A stretch of 64,000 bases of DNA from Capitulum mitella. Its lineage: Eukaryota > Arthropoda > Thecostraca > Pollicipedomorpha > Pollicipedidae. Positions 54,115 to 64,000 of this stretch are shown here, piece by piece (the stretch's first letter is position 1; each line of letters begins with the position of its first letter). The DNA lies in contig CP099846.1 of the NCBI GenBank assembly GCA_030062745.1, positions 9,359,432 to 9,423,431 on the forward strand, in the 5' to 3' direction. A model generated the notes under the pieces. That model was given only the letters and a program-made list of their open reading frames with translations. It had not been told where the DNA came from and made no database searches. The position numbers and the translations under genes are program-made.

Positions 54115-54953
54115 CCCCCCGATGGGGCACCACCTTTCCGTGGTGGGGGGATTGTGTGCTCCAGTGATCCGGCGGGCGGTCGGGGTTGCTCGTGGAGCTC
54201 CCCTTCCGGCCAAAGGGGAGGAGCCAGACGAAGAGTGCCTCACCGAAGGGCACTGGCTCCGGTCAGTGTAGGGGAGCAGCGCCCCCTCGGTCCCCAGCTT
54301 CTCCCGCAGGAACACCACTTGGTGTGGGGTATGGCGACCCCCCGGGTCCCAGCCAAGAAATTCCTCTGACCCGTATCGATCCTAGCATCCCCTGCCCACG
54401 CCGACCCTGGTTGTCCCATATCCGGGCCTTTTGTTCACCTCACCTCTGGTAGCAAGCAGCTCAGCTTCCCCTGACTGCTCAGGTCTAGCAACCCTGCCAG
54501 TCCGCCAGCTCTCGGTTTTATCGGAGTAGCCGCGCTCCCTCGGCCCGTCCCCCGGGGTTGACGGAGTCCTGGAGGTTGAGGCCTCTCGCCGCACGGTGCT
54601 AGTTGTGGCGGGGGGCCAACACACCTCTTTGGTCCTGATATCCGGGAGGGGCGGGCGGGTCCGTATGGCCCCATGCGGACCAAGTGGCTGGTCGCCTCGG
54701 GCCGTCGAGCCCGGCTTTGTTCGGGTTCGTTCGGCCCGGCCGGCCGGGGTCAAGGGGTGGGCAGCGCTGGAACCCGGTCAGGACGGGGAGGGGTCTCGCC
54801 GGTTGCACCTGGCCGGGCAGAAGGTGCCGCCTGTCCCGTATAGCACCGGGGTAGCCCTGGCGTCCCGCGTCCCCCTTTTGTAGGGCCGGGCGTCCCCCAG
54901 TTGGGCTCCGAGGTGGGTGGGGAGCCCTGGTGCCGAAATTACAAATCTCACTT

Positions 54954-56525
54954 ATGGCAAACTCTAACCAAACTCTACGCTCAGACATCTCCCACCCCTG
55001 CGAGGGGCGGACCAGTCGTCCCCCTGCCTCCTGCCGAGGAACGGAAATCCGTGGGGCTCGAGTATTGATTTTCCGAGGAAAAGATAAGGCCCTCGCTTCG
55101 TTGTCGCCTTTTCATCGCCGTAACGGCTGCGACCGTTTGGGACAAATTATCAGATGTGACAAACTGAGAGACGGCTCCCTAGAGGTCGAATTTGTGAAAA
55201 GTGAAGAAGCTGAAAAAGCCTTGACAGCGACAACGTTCGCATACAGTGTGCGCAACGGTACGGAGACACGAGATGTGGTGGTAAATATGACTGTGGAGCC
55301 CCACAAAATGAAGAACTTGTCAAAAGGGATTATAAATTGTTACGATCTGAGAGACGTTGCCGACGAGGAGATTGTTGATGGACTGTCCGAGTTCGGTGTG
55401 ACGGACGCCCGTCGCATGATGGTGCGACGGGAGGGACGTCTCTGTCCCACAAATAACATTGTACTGACGTTTAACCGGCCTGACCTACCTGCTGATGTAG
55501 CCGTTGGATACCTGAGGGTCAAGGTGCGACCGTTCATCCCAAACCCCATGCGCTGTTACCAGTGCCAGCGCTTCGGCCACACAAAACCGTATTGTAAAAA
55601 CCCTCCTGTCTGTGGAGTTTGTGCGTCAACAGAGCACCTTGCTGATGCTTGCGAGGGTCATGCCCCGCGCTGTGCCAACTGTGGACCAACGCAGTCGCCA
55701 CATGCGTCTTTCGACAGGACATGTCCTGTTTATATAAGAGAAAAAGAAATCCTGACCATAAAATGCTCTCGCAAAGTCTCCTTCCGAGAGGCAAGAGAAA
55801 TATACAGTGCGACACATCCAAAGTCGTCTTACGCTGCGAAGGTGAGGACTGCTGTGCCGGCGACGCAGTCTGAAGTGATGACGTTGCCTCAACTAGTAAA
55901 CATTTTAAAGCATTACGGCCTTGCCGTCGTACCTGCGCCCTCTGCACCGGCCACGTCCTTGGGGTCCCCGACGCCTCCTGCGCCCGCCACCTCGGTGGTG
56001 TCCACGGCCCCGGACGTTCCGTCGGCCGGGGGGCAGTGGATGGACCGTGGTCCGGCGGGGTCGGGGACCCCGCTCTTCTCCGGCGCGGAGCGGCTCTCCA
56101 CCGGGACCTGTTGCGTCCCCCGCGTCCGCGCCGCCCACGCCGCCTGGTGCCGCGGCCTCGAGACGTTCCCCGGTGACCGCTCCGTCGGGGGCGCAGCTCT
56201 CGGGCGGGGCTTCCCGTCCTGGGGCGCCGCGGAGTACGGGTGTCACCGTGCGCCCGGGTGCTCCGGACCTGGGGGCTGCGGGTCGCGCGGCCCGGGGCGT
56301 GGGGCCGACGGTTGCGCCGGCCCGGGCCCATCCGTCGCCGTCTGGCGATGGCGCGGCCATGGGCCCTCCCCCTGCTCCGGCGCGGGGTGGGTCGGCGTCG
56401 TCCTCCCCGGCCGCGGGCCGGACAACAAAATGCCCGCCGCCTTGGCCTGTGTCCCCGACGGACGGGGGCAGGGCCAAGGTGCGCGGCAGTTCTGCAGAAG
56501 GTCGTCCAGTCACGGGAGGGTTATG
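54954..56525 (+). pseudogene. L3 ORF1, one frameshift
   Basis: From ATG 54954 the frame runs uninterrupted through the RRM-like region and three CCHC knuckles (about 55550-55735). An extra G in the run at about 56028-56034 (six G, against five in L2) then shifts the Pro/Ser-rich tail. The position of the L2 lesions (C runs) is undamaged here, so L2 and L3 carry complementary defects. Confidence 0.85.
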
Positions 56526-56659
56526 ACCTTGCAAAAGGGCTGACCACTTCTTTTGAACACTTTAACCTTGCACTTGCCGTGACTGTTTTAGTGTTCCTGC
56601 AGGTGCTGATGCTTCTTTTATATCCCGGGACGCTGTGTTTTAAGACCCTTTTAACCCGA

Positions 56660-59600
56660 CCTTATACAGGTCATTTTACAGTGGAACTGTAGAGGTGTTA
56701 GGTCGAGCGCCAGTGATCTGCAGGCTCTTCTGAGACGGCGTTGCCCATTTGCTGTTGGCCTCCAGGAGACAAAACTGGCACCAAACACTTGTTTTAGTCT
56801 CAAAGGTTACAGCATATTTCGTCGCGACGAGCCAGTCGACACCGTTGCGCACGGTGGGGTCCTACTAGCCGTTCACCATGGTGTTCCCACCCAGCGGCTC
56901 GACGTGCGCGCTGATGTGCAGGCTGTGGCAGTGAGGTCGCACTTGGGACGCCGTGTATAGTAACACTGTGCTCAGTGTATTTGGCGCCTGGTTGTGTTTT
57001 TCCCACGTTGGAGCTCCGGCGTCTGGTTGCAGAGCTGCCTGCACCTTTCCTGCTTTTAGGTGATTTTAATGCTCACCACACTAATTGGGGTTGCGACAAC
57101 ACCGACACACGTGGTCGACTTTTAGAAAGCTTGTTGAACGACGAATCACTATGTCTTTTAAATACTGGAGCCAAAACACATTTTACTTTGCCTTCCGGAC
57201 AAACATCGGCTCTAGACCTGAGCATTTGTAGCCCACAGATGATGCAGTACTTGACGTGGTCGGTGGATGACGACCCATGCGGAAGCGATCACTTGCCAGT
57301 ATGGCTGCACTATAAGGACGGTGCCGTGCTCGGCTCAAGGCCACCACGGTGGTTGCTTCGGCGTGCTGACTGGGGCCAGTTTGAGAAACAGGTTGAATTG
57401 GCCATGCGTTGGCGTCAGCCGGAGGAGCGTCCGATGTCGGTGGACGAATTTACCGAGATGATCGTGCAGTCAGCCGGACAAAGCATCCCCAAAACATCTG
57501 GTGCTCCCCGCCGCCCACCAGTGCCATGGTGGACGAAAGCGTGTAGAGACGCCATTCGTACACGCAGGCGAGCTTACAGGGCATTCGACCGTTGCAGTAC
57601 ACTTGATAATTTGATCGCTTTTCGACAAGCGAGGGCCTCGGCACGCCGTGTTATCTTGGAGGCGAAACGGCGGTCATGGCGAGAGTATGTGGGTGGCCTG
57701 AACCGCTCCACCCGCACTTCGGAGGTCTGGGACCGCATCAAGAGGATAGGGGGCCGACATTGCTCTGCGCCGCTGCCCGTGCTGCGCGTGCACGGCCATG
57801 ACGTGTTTCACCCTGCTGACGTTGCCAACGAGATCGGCCGCGCCCTCGCAGAGCGGTGCCGGGGTGGCGGCGCCGATCCTGAGTTTGTGCGTCACAAAAC
57901 TCGCTGTGAGCGGTCGCCAGTGAACTTTTATACCTCTGAGCAGCACTCGTATAACGAAGTGTTCACAATGGCTGAACTCAGGTCAGCAATATCGTCCCTG
58001 CGCAGTGTGTCGGAGGGCCCAGACGAAGTGCATAACGATATGCTTCGACACCTTCCACATTGCGCGGTTGAGACACTGTTGACTATGTTCAATGCGATTT
58101 GGACCCGTGGCGAGTTCCCGTTGGCCTGGCGAGAGGCCATCGTCATCCCACTGTGCAAGCCCGGCAAGAGTGGTTTAAACCCTCTTGATTATCGTCCCAT
58201 ATCTCTGACATCTTCCTTGTGTAAACTTTTGGAGAAGATGGTTAACCTCCGCCTGACCTGGTTTTTAGAGAAGAATAACGTGTTTGACAATGCTCAGTGC
58301 GGTCTCCGGAAAAACCGTAGTACTGTGGACCACCTTTTAGCCCTAGACACAGCAGTGCGTGTTGCTTTTCGGGAACGACGTCATGTGGGAGGTGTGTTTT
58401 TTGACATCGAGGGTGCATACGACACGACGTGGCGACACGGCATTCTCTTGAAGGCCTTTGGGCAAGGCATTCGTGGTCGTATGGGCGTCTTTTTACAGAA
58501 CTACTTGGATGACCGTTTTTTCCGTGTTCGTGTAGGAAAGCACTTTTCTGACCGGTTTCTGCAGGTGAACGGCGTGCCTCAGGGTGGTGTGTTAAGTGTG
58601 ACACTCTTTGCCATTATGATTAACGATGTGGTAGACAGACTGCCTCGCTCTGTAGGAAGGTCACTGTTCGTCGACGATCTGGCAATATGGTGTAAGGCGT
58701 CCAGTGCTATCTCGATGGAGAGGCAGTTGCAGCTGGCCGTCGGCCGCTTGGAGAAGTGGAGCCTGGCAAATGGCTTCCGTTTCTCGACGTCAAAAACAGT
58801 TGCGTGCCACTTTTGCCGCTCTCGCCGTGGCTGTCCCGCTTTATCTGTGCAACTGTACGGGAAACTGATTCCGTCGGAGCCAGTAGTGCGGTTTCTTGGA
58901 CTGCAATTTGACAAACGATTGACGTACAGGGACCATTTTAAATCGCTGCGTGAGAAGTGTTTTAAATCACTGAACGTTTTAAAGTGTGTCGCAGGTACAT
59001 CGTACGGTGCGGACAGAGTGACGTTGCTCCGTCTATACAGATCCCTGATTCGCTCTAAGTTGGACTATGCTTGTTTTGTGTATGACTCTGCATGCGATTC
59101 CAGCAAGCGTACGTTGGACACAGTGCACAACTCTGCCTTGCGCATTGCTACGGGTGCCTTCAGAACGTCTCCCACCGCTAGTATCTTGGTGGAAGCTAAT
59201 GAGCCACCCCTGGCTTTGCGACGGAAGGTGCTCGGGCTGCGGTATGCATGCAAGTTAGCTCAGTTCCCCGACCACCCGACATATGAGGCGGTGTTTTCTT
59301 CCAGCACAATAGCCCTTTTTCGCACCGGACGATCTCTGAAAGCCACTCCTTTCTGTGTGAGAGTCCATGACCTGTTAATTGAGAGTGGTGTGCGACTGAG
59401 GTCCGTGGCACGTTCTTACGATCTAGACATACCTCCCTGGGAACTGGTGTCCCCTGTGGTGGACGTGTCTTTGGCTGAGAACCGGAAGCGCGACGTGGCC
59501 CCGGAGGAGTTACGGTGCAGAGCACTGGAGCACATGGCATCCTACGATGGCCATATGACTGCTTTCACCGATGGATCGAGGACGGAGGCTGGTGTGGGCT

Positions 59601-60391
59601 GTGCTTTCGTGTGTGGCCCTGACACTCGGTCATTTACTTTGCCACCCCATGCATCGGTTTATACGTCGGAACTCGTGGCTATCGCCAAGGCGCTGTGTTT
59701 TATTGAGGCAAGCGACGATGGCTTTTACGTACTTTTTACAGACTCGCTGAGTAGCCTTTTCGCGCTGAAGTGTTTCCATCCACGTCATCCCCTTATACAG
59801 GATATTTTAAGACGATTGACAGCGTTGGACCGACATGGAAAGAGAGTGACGTTCTGTTGGATCCCAAGCCACGTGGGGATATCTGGCAACGAACGAGCCG
59901 ATGCAGCCGCGAAGCGTGCGTCACGCATGTGTGTCACGCGACGAATGTCATTGCCTGCTAAGGACTTTTATCGTGTGTTTTCATCGTATATGTATGACTT
60001 GTGGCAGCGTGAGTGGGATGCGCTCGGTCCGAATAAGCTCAAAAGTATTAAACCCCGCCTAGGAACTTGGGCCTCAAGTTCACGCGAAAACCGGCGAGAG
60101 GAGGTTATTCTCTGCCGTTTGCGCCTAGGCCACACATACGTAACGCATCACCATCTGTTGAAGGGCGAAGAGAGAGGAATGTGCCCCCGCTGCAGTGAGC
60201 CCCTCACTGTGCACCATGTGCTGATCACATGCAATGGTTTGACTTCAGAGCGTTTGCGGCACTTTGGGCACAGTGCGACACCTCGCACTTTGCTGGATTT
60301 GCTGAGTGACGAGTCTCGTTTTATAGAGACGGGACAGTTGTTCCGGTTTTTGTTGGATGTCGGTTTTTCTGCGGTGTTTTCACGCTACTAG
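56660..60391 (+). pseudogene. L3 ORF2, broken in the endonuclease
   Basis: Almost identical to L2 ORF2, but a net 2-base change at about 56955-56960 (GTGTATAG where L2 has GTCAAG) introduces a frameshift and stop in the endonuclease. The downstream frame 56975-60391 keeps LLGDFNAHHTNWG, FVDDLAIW, the RNase H motifs and the C-terminal CPRCSEPL segment. One substitution in RNase H changes AIDKAL to AIAKAL, next to the conserved SELVA helix. Confidence 0.9.
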
Positions 60392-60581
60392 TCACATGTG
60401 TTTTATTTTGTGTATGCTGTTGTAGGCAACTTTTTTGTCTTGACATAATTGCGCTATATTACGCCGTCGGATTTTATTAATCGTCGTGACTCTTTTTAAT
60501 GGAGCTACTTGAAGAAGTTATGGGCGCCGAATGACCCTGCAGTCGGTGCGCCCCTAAGCCACAATAACCAACCAACCAACC

Positions 60582-60797
60582 GCTTTTGCTATTATTGTCT
60601 TTCACTCTTCCGAAAGCGGCCGTCAGTGCCTTCCATTTGTTTTCAATTTGCTGTGGTGTCACCTTGTAGCCTGCTATGCACAGCTGGTCTGCCACCTCCC
60701 TCCAGATTGTTCTCTTTTTCATCTTTGGATCCCCGAACTGATGCCGACGCTGCTCGTACAGCTCCAGCAGATGATGTGCTGCTGCATCAGTCCACAT
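60582..60797 (-). pseudogene. Myb/SANT-like gene copy 2, N-terminal part
   Basis: From ATG 60797 it encodes the DNA-binding domain MWTDAAAHHLLELYEQ to FGRVKDNNSKS with few changes from copy 1, then meets the tail of LINE L3 in the SGR region. Confidence 0.88.
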
Positions 60798-61420
60798 TTT
60801 TGCAAAATAGTTGAAATGGCATCAGGCGTAAACAGTACTCCAAATTGCCATACTTGTGCCTTTCAGTTACGGGAAATATACTTCATCAAACATCAAATTA
60901 CACATGACTTAATATGACACTGGTCCAAATTGAACTGTATGATGAACTGAACTTTGCCTAAACAACAAGACTGCTCCTTTCAGGAATGGTTTTGCTTGGT
61001 TAGCTGCTGGCCCTTATGTGCTAACATGACAGCATTAGCTGTCTATCAGGATGCAAAATGTTAAATTATGTTAAGATGTGAGTAGGTCATATCATGAACA
61101 TGTGTAAGTAACGGCTTCATATAAGGTAGTAGCTCATGAAGATCACGACAATAAAATAGCAAATGCATGAGCTCAAAGCTGGTGGCACACATTTCTTGCT
61201 GCTTGGCAGTACAATAGGAGCCCTACATATATCGATTTATTGTACATGTATTGGGAGATAATTTAAACAACCAACCTTTTCCATCTGACTGCTCGACTGG
61301 GTCGAACTCAGCAAGGTCCACAGATTGCTGCCGCTTTCAGATGAATCTTTGCAGGTGTGGTCTGTTATGTCCTCCAGGTTGCTAGATGACCTTTTGCAAT
61401 TGGCACACTGGTACATGATG
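60582..61420. repeat. Segmental duplication, copy 2, right part
   Basis: Homologous to 49179-50018, ending at the same GGCACACTGGTACATGA word. It continues as unique sequence (TGACACTGGATGC) where copy 1 has LINE L4. Confidence 0.85.
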
Positions 61421-61771
61421 ACACTGGATGCTATAAACGTGGGTTAGGCAATGAATAAGATAAATTATGTCATTTGATACACTGCTTTGGTGTACTGGAT
61501 TTGGATGTTTGGTGGATACTGGATGGTTCACTCAACGTTTTGCCTTTATTGTAGGTTATTTCAAAATGTCAGTATGTGTCCCTTAACTCGTTCCTGTACA
61601 CAGCCCCTGGGGAAATGTATAAGAATGCGAAGTGGAAAGGGCGTATATTGACCTTAGCAGAGCCTTTAGGTAGGACAGTGTCATAACATCACACAACTCC
61701 AAGTGTACAAATTTACAGCTGTAGGCACCGATCGCCCAGTTCCCTACCTACAAAAGAAACACACTAGACGC
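61421..61771. other. Intergenic, no gene seen
   Basis: AT-rich; nothing recognised. It may be intron of the gene at 61826-62555, which reads towards it. Confidence 0.35.
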
Positions 61772-61840
61772 CGAAACACTGCGCACCGAAAGACGCAGGT
61801 GTTAATGCTCAGTCCGGTCACGTACCTTTCCATTATATTC
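61772..61840. repeat. 70-bp direct repeat containing a splice donor, copy 1
   Basis: CCGAAACACTGCGCACCGAA to CCATTATATTC also occurs at 62958-63031 (with a CT insertion). On the minus strand it includes the exon end GAATATAATGGAAAG and the donor GTACGTGACC. Confidence 0.8.
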
Positions 61841-62555
61841 TGTGGCTCTGGCTGGGCACATGGGATGCTGGAGTCCGGGTCGGAGACGGCGGCGGGGCTG
61901 ACGGCGGCGGCGGTGACGGTGACTCGTCTAGCGGAAGAGGAATCTCCAGCATCACTGGCGCTTGCCGATCTAGCAGTTCTCCGACGCTCGCCGATGATGG
62001 GGCTAGGTTCATCTTCTTCCTGTTCTGGAAGTTCGCGAGGAGGAGTGTCTGCACGTCGTGAAGTTGACGGAGCTGATAACTCTCGGTGGACAGCATGCCC
62101 GAATACCACTGGATCCCGATGAGTCCTATCTTGGTCCTCTCCAGAGCCATCAGTCTCGCTGCCAGCGTCTTCTGCCACATGAAGTTTGTTACGTTCGAGA
62201 CGCTTAACACGTAAGACGTGCTTGTCATAGTGATCCATTTGCGCATCGAAAGTGTAGGCTTCTTCAGATGAAGAAGTTCCTGAGATGTCTTGGAAATATT
62301 CCGGGCCCAGGAGCGCATATGATTTAGGAGATCGCTGGGGTTCGGTTGGGTGATTTCGAATACATACGTTCTTTGGTGGAGTACATGCCCTCCCGTCGGA
62401 TGGTTGACTACCTCCTCGGGAGCTACCGGATACTGGGTGAGGGTCGTTCGATGCATCCTGTAAATAATACAAATAAGTATTATAATTTAATATTAATAAC
62501 TTTACGAAGAACTAATATTACTTTTATAATAAATACTTGTATTACTTACTTGCAT
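61826..62555 (-). CDS. Spliced gene of unknown function, first two exons
   Basis: Minus strand. The ATG at 62555 is followed by CAA and a GTAAGT donor (intron 62458-62549, 92 bp, acceptor TTTACAG). Exon 2 (62457-61826) then reads in frame for about 210 codons to a strong donor AAAG|GTACGT, starting MQ|DASNDPHPVSG. The product is Ser/Pro/Glu-rich and probably disordered, with basic clusters (LRVKRLERNKLH, GERRRTARS) and acidic ones (SETDGSGEDQD). Not recognised. A second frame in exon 2, 62456-61833, is also open for 207 codons from its own ATG to a TAA just before the donor, and reads more like a globular protein. I cannot tell which is translated. Later exons are not identified. Confidence 0.5.
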
Positions 62556-62906
62556 CACGACAGAAGGAGACTTGCGCGATGAGTCGTGTCACTGCCAACA
62601 GCACTTCCACAAGCACAGAGCACAACTGAAATTGCGCGCCCTTATCCGCACTCTTTATTCATCATGGCAAAGTCACGTGACATAAACGGCAACCAATCAC
62701 AAGCTCTCAATGCCAATGCCCCAGGCGTCGGGCGCAAACACCGCGAGGGCGGAGACATGAAGACCATGAAGTGAAGAGACGAAATACTCATCACAACATA
62801 GAAATAATTCTGGATCATACTCATCATCGTCATAGCTCAGCGAACTCCGCGTTATCCGCCACATAACTCATCATAGCAAAAGAGTTACGTCATCACTCAT
62901 CGCGGC

Positions 62907-62958
62907 TTTTTTAGCCCCTCCGCGTACGCGGACTGTTGTACAACAGGGGGCTAAAAAA
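62907..62958. other. Perfect T-shaped palindrome
   Basis: A 12-bp outer stem (TTTTTTAGCCCC / GGGGCTAAAAAA) encloses two adjacent perfect 14-nt palindromes, TCCGCGTACGCGGA and CTGTTGTACAACAG, each centred on GTAC. All 52 bases take part. It lies about 350 bp upstream of the start codon of the spliced gene, and its right end adjoins the 70-bp direct repeat. Confidence 0.85.
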
Positions 62959-63031
62959 CCGAAACACTCTACGCACCGAAAGACGCAGGTGTTAATGCTC
63001 AGTCCGGTCACGTACCTTTCCATTATATTCC
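62959..63031. repeat. 70-bp direct repeat with splice donor, copy 2
   Basis: Matches 61772-61840. Beyond its end the sequences diverge after CTGGGCA. It directly follows the T-shaped palindrome. Confidence 0.8.
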
Positions 63032-64000
63032 GTCTGGGCATCAGTCACGAAAATGCAAACTCGTTTGCCTTCCAGAAAACACTAAAATAGTTCTTATTCT
63101 TGGAGGATGCAGAAAATATTTTGGAGTAGTTCGCCACTAGTGCGGTATTCGCCGGCCTCATCCACTGACGGGGTGAATTACGTTTTCCTAATCCAGTGGA
63201 GGTTCGAAGAACGTAAACTTATTCCGGATGAAGCACGGGAAAGACCGGTGGAGAAAAAAGGCGCTCTTCGTCTTCCGGATGAAGGCAATGGAACAGCCCC
63301 TATGTCATGCCACAGCATGTCTCCAAGAAAGCCTAAAATAACACCATCCACCACGTAACCCTCCAGCCCCCAGACTGCAATTTGCAGCCACAGCAGAAAG
63401 GGAAGAATGCAAAAAACCTGAAGTTGGGAAAGGTGTCACATTTTCAGATTGAAGGCAGGGAGAATTCCCTCCTTGGTGCATGAACAACACAGCGACGAAT
63501 GCTACATGACCCAGTTTTGTGCCCAAAACGAACATGCAATGCATGCCATTTAAGGAAAAGTGCTCTTTTGCCTCCTTGTGTCTTGAAGTCTTTAATTTAT
63601 AGTAAGGGTTTTGCTAATTTCGACTGTTTTTGTCATCTCAATCCAGGTCATACACTGATGTTGCTTTCCTGACCCACTGATTTCTCTACTTCTCACATCA
63701 AGGATACACTGAAGGGTTCAATGGAAGAGATGATCCCGATTTCAGAGGTTAGGGAAACCCCACTTATAGCAACCTGGATTAGATTTGCGAATCCGGATCG
63801 AAGAAAAAGATTTTGCGAATTAATCCGAATTCCCTGTGAGTTGGCAGTAGGCGCCAGGTTTTTTGGATTGGATGGGGGTCAGTTGCAGCCCCGTCATATG
63901 TTGTTTGGTTAGCGAATGCCGTTCAGGTCTAACACTTGCTGCGGGTCTTTTGTAAGTCTTCACTGTATCACTGTACAAGAAAAGTTCCAGGGGAGCACAG
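63032..64000. other. Window end, no gene identified
   Basis: Short frames (for example plus 63107-63358 and 63721-63912) show no recognisable motif. No terminal repeats found. Confidence 0.35.

Larger units (their letters stand above)
54115..60581 (+). mobile_element. Full-length LINE, copy L3, inserted in Myb/SANT gene copy 2
   Basis: Flanked by GCTTTTGCTATT at 54103-54114 and 60582-60593. The same organisation as L2, and near-identical in sequence: GC-rich 5' UTR from 54115, ORF1, ORF2, 3' UTR and AACC tail. Duplication copy 1 provides the unoccupied target. Confidence 0.95.

Noticed and set aside
62907-62958. T-shaped palindrome as a parvovirus terminal repeat
   Set aside because: The outer stem is only 12 bp and no parvovirus-like gene is recognisable nearby. 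The shape alone is not enough.

Overview
This is draft-assembly DNA (500 Ns at 48001-48500) from an animal, most likely an invertebrate. It is CpG- and microsatellite-rich, carries spliced exons with GT..AG borders, and is dominated by eukaryotic transposable elements. No bacterial operon, rRNA or convincing tRNA gene is visible. The element families (Tc1/mariner, Tigger, piggyBac-like, PIF/Harbinger-like, Ty3/gypsy-type, I-group LINEs) do not fix the species; an arthropod, chelicerate or other invertebrate would fit.

Left part, 1-10.1 kb: fragments of a circovirus-like (CRESS-DNA) replication protein, i.e. endogenous viral elements. Copies A1 and A2 lie head to tail at 3.9-4.8 kb. A1 is split by a 3.9-kb DNA element (20-3895) with an intact 938-codon gene, 13-bp inverted termini and a 7-bp target duplication; A2 supplies the empty site. 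Copy B (8.9-9.7 kb) keeps a 10-bp-stem hairpin, resembling a rolling-circle origin, just upstream of its start. A decayed Tigger transposon (5509-7338) sits in the TA-repeat core of a dispersed repeat whose second copy is at 34.4-34.9 kb.

10-22 kb: repeat-poor sequence, then an intact mariner (12485-13805), a Tc1 element (14000-16619) split by a TTAA-flanked piggyBac-like MITE (14759-15970), a spliced MADF-domain gene (19.1-20.6 kb, minus) and a broken second mariner.

22-34 kb: LINE copy L1 (5'-truncated, frameshifted), two related Ty3/gypsy-like elements on the minus strand, and a PIF/Harbinger-like element nested in the second of them. Minisatellites and a 440-bp tandem duplication follow.

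36-61 kb: two full-length copies of the same LINE (L2 36313-42780, L3 54115-60581), each with a target-site duplication and an AACC-type tail, plus a truncated copy (L4). L3 interrupts the second copy of a duplicated Myb/SANT-like gene whose intact copy is at 48.8-49.4 kb. Between them lie a foldback-like pair of inverted tandem arrays (45.1-47.3 kb), a pogo-like transposase fragment and a GATC-dense minisatellite. At 61.8-62.6 kb is a spliced gene of unknown function with two overlapping open frames, and 270 bp upstream a perfect T-shaped palindrome (62907-62958).

Much of the nesting can be ordered in time because an uninterrupted homologue of the target (an empty site) or a continuous target reading frame is present in the same window.
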